A stretch of 64,000 nt of DNA from Palaemon carinicauda. Lineage: Eukaryota > Arthropoda > Malacostraca > Decapoda > Palaemonidae. The position numbers were made by a program, and so were the translations under genes. The stretch's first letter is position 1. Each line of letters starts with the position of its first letter. The stretch is from positions 76,001,797 to 76,065,796 of the forward strand of contig NC_090751.1 of assembly GCF_036898095.1 (NCBI RefSeq), given 5' to 3'. The notes below the pieces were generated by a model that saw nothing but the letters and a program-made list of their open reading frames with translations, had not been told where the DNA came from and did no database searches. Shown piece by piece: positions 34,270-45,237 of this stretch.

Positions 34270-34944
34270 TTGTGTTTTTATGCTCATGGTACTTTTGCAT
34301 ATGCAGATGATGCTACTCTCTTTGCATCAATTCCATCCCCTGAATGTAGATCTAGGGTTGATGAATCCCTTAATAGAGATTTAGCTAGAATTAGTGCATG
34401 GTGCAAATTATGGGGTATGAAGTTGAATCCTAACAAAACTCAAAGTATAATTGTAAGTAGGTCAAGGACGGTGGCTCCTCAACATCCGGATCTCAGTATT
34501 GATAATGTTTCTTTAAATATGTATGACTCTTTCAAAATTTTAGGTGTGATTCTCGACAGTAAATTTACTTTTGAGAAACATATAAGGTCTGTGTCTTCTT
34601 CAATTGCACAAAAAATAGGCTTATTGAGAAAGTCTTTCAAGATTTTTGGTGATCAATCTATTCTGAAGAAGTGTTTTAATTCTTTCATTCTACCTTGTTT
34701 TGAGTATTGTTCTCCTGTCTGGTCTTCAGCTGCTGATTCTCATCTTAATTTGTTGGACAGAAACTTACGTTCTATTAAATTTCTTATTCCTGATCTACAT
34801 ATTAATGTCTGGCACCGTCGTTCAATTAGTTCATTATCCATGTTGCATAAGATTTTTCATAACTCTGACCATCCTTTACATTCAGATCTCCCTAGAGACC
34901 TATGGCGGCCAGTGAAAAGAGTCCTTCTTATATATCTTTTCTGA
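34270..34944 (+). pseudogene. LINE-3 RT fragment, array copy 8
   Basis: The open frame has YADD and a PDLHINVW variant shared with the terminal copy 12. Confidence 0.85.
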
Positions 34945-35507
34945 TAAAACCTTCCAATTATACCAGAGAAAGATAAAAGCATGGAATGCTGAGGTTACAA
35001 CCCTCGCGCGAGCACCTTTTGGGTGTCGTGTATAAAGCAAAGGCGCGTGAAATCCACTATTCACAGGTTGTCTTCCATTTAGTTAATTCCTTCGTCAAAG
35101 GGATGGGCCGATACAAAGGCCGTAGCCAACCACCAGCGCCACACTACCCACGCCACGACGCAAGCGCCATCTGAACGACATCCTTCTTTTTAGACTTCTT
35201 GGTGTGGAATTTTTTTGTGGTGCTCTCGACCTTTTTTATCAATCGTGGATTTATTTTGTCATGTCCGAAGCTCCATCTTCACACATTCCAATGTTAAGTA
35301 CCATAGTTTGTTTTGTCAGCTTTTTATAGTACCGGGCTTTTGTTTTATATCCAGTATAGTCTGTTTTATTATTCCCGTCTGGCCCTTCACGGCAGCCATT
35401 GTTTGTTCACTTGTTTGGGAATTCATCTTTATCTGCCCGTTTAGTACTCTGTCACTTAGGTTCTTGGTTAAGTCCCTGGCCTTATGCCTTTAGAATCGTT
35501 ATGATTT

Positions 35508-36183
35508 TTGTGTTTTTATGCTCATGGTACTTTTGCATATGCAGATGATGCTACTCTCTTTGCATCAATTCCATCCCCTGAATGTAGATCTAGGGTTGGT
35601 GAATCCCTTAATAGAGATTTAGCTAGAATTAGTGCATGGTGCAAATTATGGGGGTATGAAGTTGAATCCTAACAAAACTCAAAGTATGATTGTAAGTAGG
35701 TCAAGGACGGTGGCTCCTCAACATCCGGATCTCAGTATTGATAATGTTTCTTTAAATATGTATGACTCTTTCAAAATTTTAGGTGTGATTCTCGACAGTA
35801 AATTTACTTTTGAGAAACATATAAGGTCTGTGTCTTCTTCAATTGCACAATAAATAGGCTTATTGAGAAAGTCTTTCAAGATTTTTGGTGATCAATCTAT
35901 TCTGAAGAAGTGTTTTAATTCTTTCATTCTACCTTGTTTTGAGTATTGTTCTCCTGTCTGGTCTTCAGCTGCTGATTCTCATCTTAATTTGTTGGACAGA
36001 AACTTACGTTCTATTAAATTTCTTATTCCTGATCTAGATATTAATGTCTGGCACCGTCGTTCAATTAGTTCATTATCCATGTTGCATAAGATTTTTCATA
36101 ACTCTGACCATCCTTTACATTCAGATCTCCCTAGAGACCTGTGGCGGCCGGTGAAAAGAGTCCTTCTTATATATCTTTTCTGA
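35508..36183 (+). pseudogene. LINE-3 RT fragment, array copy 9
   Basis: YADD is present. An extra G near 35654, as in copies 2 and 5, and a stop in the IAQK codons (CAATAAATAGG, about 35851) break the frame. Confidence 0.85.
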
Positions 36184-36746
36184 TAAAACCTTCCAATTAT
36201 ACCAGAGAAAGATAAAAGCATGGAATGCTGAGGTTACAACCCTCGCGCGAGCACCTTTTGGGTGTCGTGTATAAAGCAAAGGCGCGTGAAATCCACTATT
36301 CACAGGTTGTCTTCCATTTAGTTAATTCCTTCGTCAAAGGGATGGGCCGATACAAAGGCCGTAGCCAACCACCAGCGCCACACCACCCACGCCACGACGC
36401 GAGCGCCATCTGAACGACATCCTTCTTTTTGGACTTCTTAGTGTGGAATTTTTTTGTGGTGCTCTCGACCTTTTTTATCAATCGTGGATTTATTTTGTCA
36501 TGTCCGAAGCTTCATCTTCACACATTCCAATGTTAAGTACCATAGTTTTTTTTGTCAGCTATTTATAGTACCGGGCTTTTGTTTTATATCCAGTATAGTC
36601 TGTTTTATTATTCCCGTCTGGTCCTTCACGGCGGCCATTGTTTGTTCACTTGTTTGGGAATTCATCTTTATCTGCCCGTTTAGTACTCTGTCACTTAGGT
36701 TCTTGGTTAAGTCCCTGGCCTTATGCCTTTAGAATCGTTATGATTT

Positions 36747-37419
36747 TTGTGTTTTTATGCTCATGGTACTTTTGCATATGCAGATGATGCTACTCTCTTT
36801 GCATCAATTCCATCCCCTGAATGTAGATTTAGGGTTGGTGAATCCCTTAATAGAGATTTAGCTAGAATTAGTGCATGGTGCAAATTATGGGGTATGAAGT
36901 TGAATCCTAACAAAACTCAAAGTATGATTGTAAGTAGGTCAAGGACGGTGGCTCCTCAACATCCAGATCTCAGTATTGATAATGTTTCTTTAAATATGTA
37001 TGACTCTTTCAAAATTTTAGGTGTGATTCTCGACAGTAAATTTACTTTTGAGAAACATAAGGTCTGTGTCTTCTTCAATTGCACAAAAAATAGGCTTATT
37101 GAGAAAGTCTTTCAAGATTTTTGGTGATCAATCTATTCTGAAGAAGTGTTTTAATTCTTTCATTCTACCTTGTTTTGAGTATTGTTCTCCTGTCTGGTCT
37201 TCAGCTGCTGATTCTCATCTTAATTTGTTGGACAGAAACTTACGTTCTATTAAATTTCTTATTCCTGATCTAGATATTAATGTCTGGCACCGTCGTTCAA
37301 TTAGTTCATTATCCATGTTGCATAAGATTTTTCATAACTCTGACCATCCTTTACATTCAGATCTCCCTAGAGACCTGTGGCGGCCGGTGAAAAGAGTCCT
37401 TCTTATATATCTTTTCTGA
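36747..37419 (+). pseudogene. LINE-3 RT fragment, array copy 10
   Basis: YADD is present. A short deletion at about 37058 (AAACATAAGG instead of AAACATATAAGG) shifts the frame. Confidence 0.85.
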
Positions 37420-37983
37420 TAAAACCTTCCAATTATACCAGAGAAAGATAAAAGCAGGGAATGCTGAGGTTACAACCCTCGCGCGAGCACCTATTGGGTG
37501 TCGTGTATAAAGCAAAGGCGCGTTTAATCCACTATTCACAGGTTGTCTTCCATTTAGTTAATTCCTTCGTCAAAGGGATGGGCCGATACACAGGCCTTAG
37601 CCAACCACCAGCGCCACACCACCCACGCCACGACGCGAGCGCCATCTGAACGACATCCTTCTTTTTGGACTTCTTAGTGTGGAATTTATTTTGTGGTGCT
37701 CTAGACCTTTTTTATCAATCGTGGATTTATTTTGTCATGTCCGAAGCTCCATCTTCACACATTCCAATGTTAAGTACCATAGTTTGTTTTGTCAGCTTTT
37801 TATAGTACCGGGCTTTTGTTTTATATCCAGTATAGTCTGTTTTATTATTCCCGTCTGGCCCTTCACGGCGGCCATTGTTTGTTCACTTGTTTGGGAATTC
37901 ATCTTTATCTGCCCGTTTAGTACTCTGTCACTTAGGTTCTTGGTTAAGTCCCTGGCCTTATGCCTTTAGAATTGTTATGATTT

Positions 37984-38598
37984 TTGTGTTTTTATGCTCA
38001 TGGTACTTTTGCATATGCAGATGATGTTACTCTCTTTGCATCAATTCCATCCCCTGAATGTAGATCTAGGGTTGGTGAATCCCTTAACAGAGATTTAGCT
38101 AGAATTAGTGCATGGTGCAAATTATGGGGTATGAAGTTGAATCCTAACAAAACTCAAAGTCTGATTGTAAGTAGGTCAAGGACGGTGGCTCCTCAACATC
38201 CAGATCTCAGTATTGATAATGTTTCTTTAAATATGTATGACTCTTTCAAAATTTTAGGTGTGATTCTCGACAGTAAATTTACTTTTGAGAAACATATAAG
38301 GTCTGTGTCTTCTTCAATTGCACAAAAAATAGGCTTATTGAGAAAGTCTTTCAAGATTTTTGGTGATCAATCTATTCTGAAGAAGTGTTTTAATTCTTTC
38401 ATTCTACCTTGTTTTGAGTATTGTTCTCCTGTCTGGTCTTCAGCTGCTGATTCTCATCTTAATTTGTTGGACAGAAACTTACGTTCTATTAACTTTCTTA
38501 TTCCTGATCTAGATATTAATGTCTGGCACCGTCGTTCAATTAGTTCATTATCCATGTTGCATAAGATTTTTCATAACTCTGACCATCCTTTACATTAA
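37984..38598 (+). pseudogene. LINE-3 RT fragment, array copy 11
   Basis: The open frame has YADD with a neighbouring V in ADDVTLF. It ends at the HPLH stop variant. The following spacer lacks about 12 bases near 38853, making this unit 1224 bases. Confidence 0.85.
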
Positions 38599-39207
38599 GA
38601 TCTCCCTAGAGACCTGTGGCGGCCGGTGAAAAGAGTCCTTCTTATATATCTTTTCTGATAAAACCTTCCAATTATACCAGAGAAAGATAAAAGCATGGAA
38701 TGCTGAGGTTACAACCCTCGCGCGAGCACCTTTTGGGTATCGTGTATAAAGCAAAGGCGCGTGAAATCCACTATTTACAGGTTGTCTTCCATTTAGTTAA
38801 TTCCTTCGTCAAAGGGATGGGCCGATACAAAGGCCCTAGCCAACCACCAGCGCCACGACGCGAGCGCCATCTGAACGACATCCTTCTTTTTGGACTTCTT
38901 AGTGTGGAATTTTTTTGTGGTGCTCTCGACCTTTTTTATCAATCGTGGATTTATTTTGTCATGTCCGAAGCTCCATCTTCACACATTCCAATGTTAAGTA
39001 CCATAGTTTGTTTTGTCAGCTTTTTATAGTACCGGGCTTTTGTTTTATATCCAGTATAGTCTGTTTTATTATTCCCGTCTGGCCCTTCACGGCGGCCATT
39101 GTTTGTTCACTTGTTTGGGAATTCATCTTTATCTGCCCGTTTAGTACTCTGTCACTTAGGTTCTTGGTTAAGTCCCTGGCCTTATGCCTTTAGAATCGTT
39201 ATGATTT

Positions 39208-40047
39208 TTGTGTTTTTATGCTCATGGTACTTTTGCATATGCAGATGATGCTACTCTCTTTGCATCAATTCCATCCCCTGAATGTAGATCTAGGGTTGGT
39301 GAATCCCTTAATAGAGATTTAGCTAGAATTAGTGCATGGTGCAAATTATGGGGTATGAAGTTGAATCCTAACAAAACTCAAAGTATGATTGTAAGTAGGT
39401 CAAGGACGGTGGCTCCTCAACATCCGGATCTCAGTATTGATAATGTTTCTTTAAATATGTATGACTCTTTCAAAATTTTAGGTGTGATTCTCGACAGTAA
39501 ATTTACTTTTGAGAAACATATAAGGTCTGTGTCTTCTTCACTTGCACAAAAAATAGGCTTATTGAGAAAGTCTTTCAAGATTTTTGGTGATCAATCTATT
39601 CTGAAGAAGTGTTTTAATTCTTTCATTCTACCTTGTTTTGAGTATTGTTCTCCTGTCTGGTCTTCAGCTGCTGATTCTCATCTTAATTTGTTGGACAGAA
39701 ACTTACGTTCTATTAAATTTCTTATTCCTGATCTACATATTAATGTCTGGCACCGCCGTTCAATTAGTTCATTATCCATGTTGCATAAGATTTTTCATAA
39801 CTCTGACCATCCTTTACATTCAGATCTCCCTGGAGAATTCTATCCTGTTCGTAATACTAGGCAGGCAGTTAATTCTAATAGCCAGGCCTTCTTCATCACG
39901 AGGCTCAATACTACGCAGTACTCTAGAAGTTTTATTCCAGCTGTTACCAAGTTGTGGAATGATCTTCCTAATCGGGTGGTTGAATCAGTGGAACTTCAAA
40001 AGTTCAAAGTTGGAGGAAATGCTTTTTTGTTGACCAGGCGGACATGA
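39208..40047 (+). pseudogene. LINE-3 RT C-terminus, array copy 12 with true 3' coding end
   Basis: This 279-codon frame covers YADD to the natural RT C-terminus. Unlike the other copies it continues past HPLHSDLP into EFYPVRNTRQAVNSNSQ and FIPAVTKLWNDLPNRVVES, the C-terminal motif typical of CR1/L2-like LINEs. It stops at 40045-40047. The endonuclease and the RT fingers are missing, so no activity is expected. CR1/L2 assignment is from this motif only. Confidence 0.88.
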
Positions 40048-40297
40048 GTCTTTTTATAGTTTATTTATGACATATTTGTTTTTGATGCTGTTAATAGTTT
40101 ATATATGACATGTCTGTTTTGATGTTGTTACTTATTTTAGAATGATTTATTGTTAATTTGTTCTCTTCATTTATTTATTTCCTTATTTCCTTTCCTCTCT
40201 GGGCTATTTTTCCTTGTTGGAGCCCCTGGGCTTATAGCATCTTGCTTTTCCAACTAGGGTTGTAGCTTGGATAGTAATAATAATAATAATAATAATC
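39836..40297 (+). mobile_element. LINE-3 3' end with (ATA)n tail
   Basis: This holds the natural coding end, a T-rich 3' UTR and a terminal block (GGAGCCCCTGGGCTTATAGC ... TTTTCCAACTAGGGTTGTAG), then an ATA repeat at about 40272-40296. I recognise that block as a very frequent decapod repeat. It lands inside DIRS-D gag. Confidence 0.85.
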
Positions 40298-41960
40298 TGC
40301 CTGTAGCACTGTGGTCACTGGAATAGTGGGATGTTGTTGAGCAGCCCGGATATTTCCAGCATTTTCGATCTTCTTTTTAGGTTGGAGACCCACAACCACA
40401 GAAGATTTTCTCTTTGAAGGAATGCCCCATTTTTGGAGAAGACCTATGTTCTCCATGGTGGCGTTCTTAATTACTTCCTTAGTGACCTCGTGTGCGAAGA
40501 GGTCTTTACCCCAGATGTTGGAAGATATTAGCTTCCTTGTTTCGTGTTCTACTGTTGCATCAGCGAACACAAACTCTCTACATGCTCTCCTAGCCTTCGT
40601 AAAGGCATAAAGGTCCTTCACCAAGATAGCCATATGCATTTTGGCTATGACCATGAGCATGTCTAGGGTACTTTCGTAGGTTGAACACAACTCTATGTAC
40701 TTTTGTAGAGAAAGGGATGTCGCAAGTCTCTCCTTTGACTCCTGTTCATTACACAAGAGCAACTCAGACAATTTAGGGAGACATACTTTGAATTGTCGAC
40801 TTGCAACGTCCTTGTCTAATTTTCCTACTGAAAATGTCAAATGGACTTCCTTCCAATCCTTTTCCTGTCCGGGAAAAGCTGGTGACAAAGGCTTGCACTC
40901 ATCGAGTGTGGGACATGGCTTACCCGCCTCTACCGCTTTGGCAACAGAAGTAAATGCCTTCCCCATAAAGGGGAATGAGAGTGAAGTAGGAGCAAGAAAG
41001 AAAGTGTGTCCGTTATTCAGTGAGAATACCTTCGACTCTGAATAACCCGCCTTTCTTAGACTACCTGAAAGGATAGTCTGTGCCTTATCATGGTCGAGAA
41101 TCAAGACCTCCTTTGGTTCCATTCCTTTTCTTGACTTTGGTTTGTACTTCAGTCGAACCCAACAATTAGGGAAAGCATCAAAGCTTGGCCAAAATTGAAT
41201 TTTGTCCAAAGGAACAGCACCTATTTTCTCTGAGATGTAGAGATTGCCATTTGAAATCGGCATCTGCTCCGCAAACCTCCAGGGATTGGTTATGGAGCAT
41301 GTTGGTAGGTCTTGATTCATGGGTTGTTTGCCTGACCCCTGGGAAGCGACAAGAGAAACTTTACGAGGATATATCTTGCGTTTTACTTCCTGCTTTTCGT
41401 TTTGTCTACCAAAGCTCTCTATTTGATTCTTCAGCTGGATACATAATTGTACCACATTATCCAAATTAGGGGTAAAAGACAAAGATGTCGACATCGATGG
41501 CTCTAAAGCCGGCACAGGCAGAGGAAATTCCAACACAACATTTTCCTCCTCTACCTTGGGGCATTTCTTGCCCTTAATCCCAAAGGTTTTCTGGCCGTCA
41601 GGGGATGTAGTTAGCTCCTGAGGCACTACTGTTTCCTCGCTTGTTTCCGGAAATAGTAGCTTACGCATCCCATCATTAGGTAGGAAAGGTCCCGGAGAGA
41701 TCTTTTGAAAGCCTCTCACCCAGTTGCGTAATTTATATTGAGCTGTATCCCTAGTCTCTGTAGACTTGGGATTTTCAAAACCTTCGGACATTAATGTCCG
41801 ACATATATTGCAAACCTGTGGGTTCCAATAATGTAGGGATCCGGAAATAATATTGCAGGGGGCATGAAACCTGCAAGTATTATGACCGTAAAAATACTTA
41901 CTCTTGGCCTTGCAGAGGACTGCAGCACAAGGTATCTGGTGTTCCTCCTGTAAAGAAAGG
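40298..41960 (-). pseudogene. DIRS-D gag, 3' end cut by LINE-3
   Basis: This is a gag of a DIRS subfamily diverged from DIRS-B and DIRS-C. The minus-strand frame is open for about 550 codons. It begins after an acceptor-like TTTCTTTACAG/GAGGAAC at about 41952 and reads a Cys/His-rich module (FYGHNTCRFHAPC, then HYWNPQVCNIC). A linker follows, then LPTCSITNPWRFAEQMPI, KARRACREFVFA and LLQKWGIPSKRKSS. The natural C-terminus is missing: the frame runs into the LINE-3 ATA tail, encoding eight tyrosines, and stops at 40232. No internal stop is visible in the gag part, so this is one of the better preserved gag frames here. Confidence 0.85.
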
Positions 41961-42911
41961 AAAACCAAATGAGTATACAATGGATTATCTCCTTGACAAT
42001 CAACATGCAAATGTCCTTTACAATAGAGTAGCTTAAGATAGTAAGCTATAAAGGGATAGTAGGAGATACATACTTGTGTACCCCTGTGAACAAATGCTGT
42101 TGCCTCCCCTCAGTATTAACGACATTGAGATTTCTCTATAGAGTAACTCCAAGTAGAAGGACTCTTACCCCTCGGGGTAGAGAAGTACCAAATCACAGTC
42201 CCAAAATAATGTTAATACTGTGGGGTCAGGATGACTGATTCTTGATCAGAATATTGAAGAAAACTATTCATTCAATATATGAACGGTACCAGCAGAATGC
42301 TCGTACAAGGGTACCCAAGGTATGTCAGAAAATAATACTGTATCATGGTACTGTAGTTTTCTAATTGCAGTAAGTCTACATTGCAATTTACAGGCTACTG
42401 TACATCATGTATTGTAGTCTAGTCATTATGCTGCCTTCATAGTAGCATATGACAGTATGGTCCATCTAGCATGAAGCCAGCTGGACTAGGAAAATAAAGA
42501 CATATATTTGTATATCCCACTCAGCCTATTTGCTGTAGTCTTCCTACTATATTAAAATATAGAGTTTCCTGATCAGGGAGACTCAAGGAAAAAGGCTCCA
42601 GCCTTTAAGGGTTAGGAGTGTATTACTCCTGCCTTAAAGTGTTTAATATTGTAGGGCAATCCTAATACTGATTTCTAATCAGGATATTGAATAAATCATA
42701 TTCATTCAATATAGGATTGGGCTCAGCAAATGCCTGTGTTGGATATCCAAAATATATTGGAAATAACTACTAGTATGAACTATATAGTAGTTTTCTATCT
42801 GCAGTATATTCTATACTGCAGATATACTGGCTACCTGTATAATATATACAGTAGTTCAGCCGGCATTTAGCCGGCATAGCTAGGTCTTGCCGGTATACCC
42901 GGCATGCTAGC

Positions 42912-42988
<77 letters not shown>

Positions 42989-43965
42989 CATGGAAAAAAG
43001 GCTACTCCTTACTGTGAATGTATACAGTAATTAAGGATGTAAAAGTCTAATTTGACTGCCTTTTTCCAGAAAGAAGGTTCTCATAGAAGGGGAGAATGTA
43101 CCATTCAGGCTTCCATGCAGCTACAGTACTATTGCCGACCAGGTACCGCTGATACACTGCCGGCCGGCAAGTCCAGCAGTACCAGTACAGTCGACGTGCT
43201 GCCAACTGAGTCAGTACTATCTGTGCCGGCCTGGCCGGCAGTACCCCGGCAACAGGACCTGAAGCAGCAGTCCAAGGGAGGACGGAAGAACCTTGGGAAC
43301 AGAAGGGACTTCCCTCTCACGGCCATCATGGTCGCTGGCAGCCATCTTGGCTGCCGGCTGGGCCGGCAGTTTCCGACAGATGATGTGGTTGGCGGCAGTA
43401 TGCTCTGCCGTCAGCCAAAGACATGGCTAGAGAGGGAGTCTGGCTGGCTCCGGCAACCTACCAGCAAAGGTAAGGTTGCAAGATGCCGGCCTAAAGAAAG
43501 AAAATGGCTCAGCCATCAAAAGTGGACAGAGGGGTAGGGAACAGGGTCCTGTAACGAGTGTGAAAGGAACTGGCAAAAATTGTCAGTCCTACCACCTGTA
43601 AAAGAAAATCTGTTTCGGTATCGGCAGAATCCCAGGGAACAGGAAAGACTCAGTTCTCCATCCCAGAGATTGCCGACACAGTTAAGGGGATGGCGGCACT
43701 GCCGCCTCCTCTCAACAAAGAAGAAACAGAGTTCCAGTGCCACGTATCCTAGGCTAAAGAAAATTACTCTTCATCCCAGAGTACTTTGGCATAGGACTAG
43801 TCTTTTAGTCGCAAGGAGAAGATGGTATCCAAGCATAACTTCAAGTGCGGCTAATGAGGGCTAACTTCCATTGCCGGCCACCTAGCCGGCAGGGGAATAA
43901 TGGTATCCTACAACTCATTCGCCCTGCCGGCAGGTTGCCGACATAAGACTAAATACTCTATACTG
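41961..43965 (-). other. DIRS-D leader/intron-like region with TGCCGGCA motifs
   Basis: This 2-kb stretch has no credible gene; the open stretch at 43052-43537 is low-complexity. Two diverged direct repeats lie at about 42190-42480 and 42640-42860. Many CCGGC or TGCCGGCA words lie between about 42850 and 43930. The equivalent leader of DIRS-C (about 56320-57180) has the same motif enrichment. Gypsy-B sequence begins near 43966. Confidence 0.55.
42913..42985. repeat. (AG)n microsatellite
   Basis: About 73 bases of uninterrupted AG repeats lie inside the DIRS-D leader. Confidence 0.97.
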
Positions 43966-44858
43966 TACTTCTACGTTCGAAGCACCTATTACCTGAATAT
44001 CAAAACCATTATAACCTTTCAAAACTATTTGTACCTTCTAATAACAAATTAGGAATGCTTTTAGCTGTTTTCTCAGACATAATCGATACATCGGCTGCTG
44101 TGTCAACTTGCATCAAAATTGGTTTACCATTTATGATTACTTCTACCATGATATGTTTCTTTGCATTTTTATTGACAGAATTTATGCAAAACGCAAAATC
44201 AGTTTCTGACTTATCCTGGTTATCATGAACATTTTCTGCATTATTCTCTTGACCAATATTATCAACTACTGTATAGCTTTTATTTTATTTGCGTACTGTT
44301 TAGGGAATCTGCAAGCAGTTGCAAAATGACCCATCTTTCTACAATTATGGCATGTTTGTCCAGTAGCAGGGCATTTCTTTGCTTCGTATGCAAGATGATC
44401 AGTTTTACCACACCTATAACACTTGGGTTTTTCCTGTTGTTTCTGTGTATAGGTCTGATTCTGATATTTATGAACATTAGTATTTGGCACTTTTCTATGA
44501 CTAGGCTTTGACATATTCCTTCTCTGATTCTCATTGTTTTTCCACATGCAACCTATTGTACTAATTTTAGACTTTTCCATTCTATTGCTTGTAGAACTAC
44601 CTATTATGTTACTTTGCCTATTTGATGTTTCTAAAGCTCTGCAAGTTATCAATACCTTTTCCAATGTTAAATCTTTGTCTTGCAATAATTTCTTTCTTGG
44701 CTCTTGTGATGTGCAATGTGCAATGGGCAATAACTTGATCTATGATAACATTTTCTAACTCTAGAAATTCACATGAAACAGCTAAATTCTTTAGTCTAGT
44801 CACAAATGCATCTAAACTCTCTTTTTCTTTCTGATATGCATGTGCTGTAAATTGATAC
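43966..44858 (-). pseudogene. Gypsy-B gag C-terminal part and protease start
   Basis: This is a Ty3/gypsy gag with two CCHC knuckles (CYRCGKTDHLAYEAKKC, CHNCRKMGHFATAC), followed by an aspartic protease start (MQVDTAADVSIMSE, with the catalytic D-T-A). The capsid piece AYQKEKESLDAFVTRLKNLA lies at about 44770-44830 and is one frame off from the knuckle frame (44730-44266). The 5' part of gag lies at 49708-49990, across the Gypsy-A1 insertion. The protease is cut off near 43970 and no RT follows, so Gypsy-B is a 5' remnant. The domain order resembles metazoan gypsy elements. Confidence 0.82.
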
Positions 44859-45191
44859 TGTAAGGACAGTGAGACAAGCGTCACCAAGATCAACTGATAC
44901 TTTATTTGAATGTGCACGGAAGTATATTACAAGGTGCGGACGGAAAGGTAGGATGACGTTGGCACCAAGTCAGATTGAAGTGCCCGCCAAAATATATGTG
45001 TTTTCTTACACTTACAAATATATGAATTATGGGTTGACAGAAACATGTTATGAAACGATACATATATCAAAATGTAGCTCTGGTAGAGCGGAATATATAT
45101 ACATAGGAAACCACAGTGTGGCGAAGAGAGAATTTAAATAAATAAGTAGTTTGTCGATTTTCTGGACGACGAAGGGATCGGTGTCCTTACA
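44859..45191 (-). repeat. Gypsy-A1 3' LTR
   Basis: This 333-bp LTR differs from 49379-49707 by about five substitutions and a 4-base AAAT/AATA-type length change near 45137, so insertion was fairly recent. Confidence 0.95.
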
Positions 45192-45237
45192 AGTACTCCC
45201 CCCCCCCAAGACATCGGGCGGCGTAGAGGGCTGATGA

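Larger units (their letters stand above)
25879..39835 (+). repeat. Tandem array of a ~1.24-kb LINE-3-derived unit (about 11.3 copies)
   Basis: Head-to-tail copies recur every 1224-1241 bases: the same codons before YADD start at 26833, 28072, 29313, 30551, 31790, 33031, 34270, 35508, 36747, 37984 and 39208. Each unit has about 600 bases of LINE-3 reverse transcriptase end and about 640 bases of DNA that is not the LINE-3 3' end (from AGACCTGTGGCGGCCGGTG to GCCTTTAGAATCG). A block of three units is duplicated: shared variants are spaced 3718 bases apart (stop variants at 26207/29925, extra G at 26979/30697, CCACCGGGC at 29136/32854). The array starts with a partial unit and ends by running into the real LINE-3 3' end. 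Confidence 0.93.

Noticed and set aside
25879..39835. CRISPR-like or bacterial tandem repeat system
   Set aside because: The 1.24-kb units are LINE reverse-transcriptase fragments, far too long for CRISPR, and there are no spacers.
25879..39835. A host multigene family in tandem
   Set aside because: The repeated frame contains YADD and a LINE RT C-terminal part, and several copies share frameshifts or stops.
43052..43864. Open frames of 161 and 94 codons on the plus strand
   Set aside because: They lie in the DIRS-D leader, are antisense to the element, and are composed of CCGGC-rich sequence without motifs.
44859..45237. An env gene downstream of Gypsy-A1 pol (errantivirus-like)
   Set aside because: Only 46 bases separate the pol stop from the 3' LTR.
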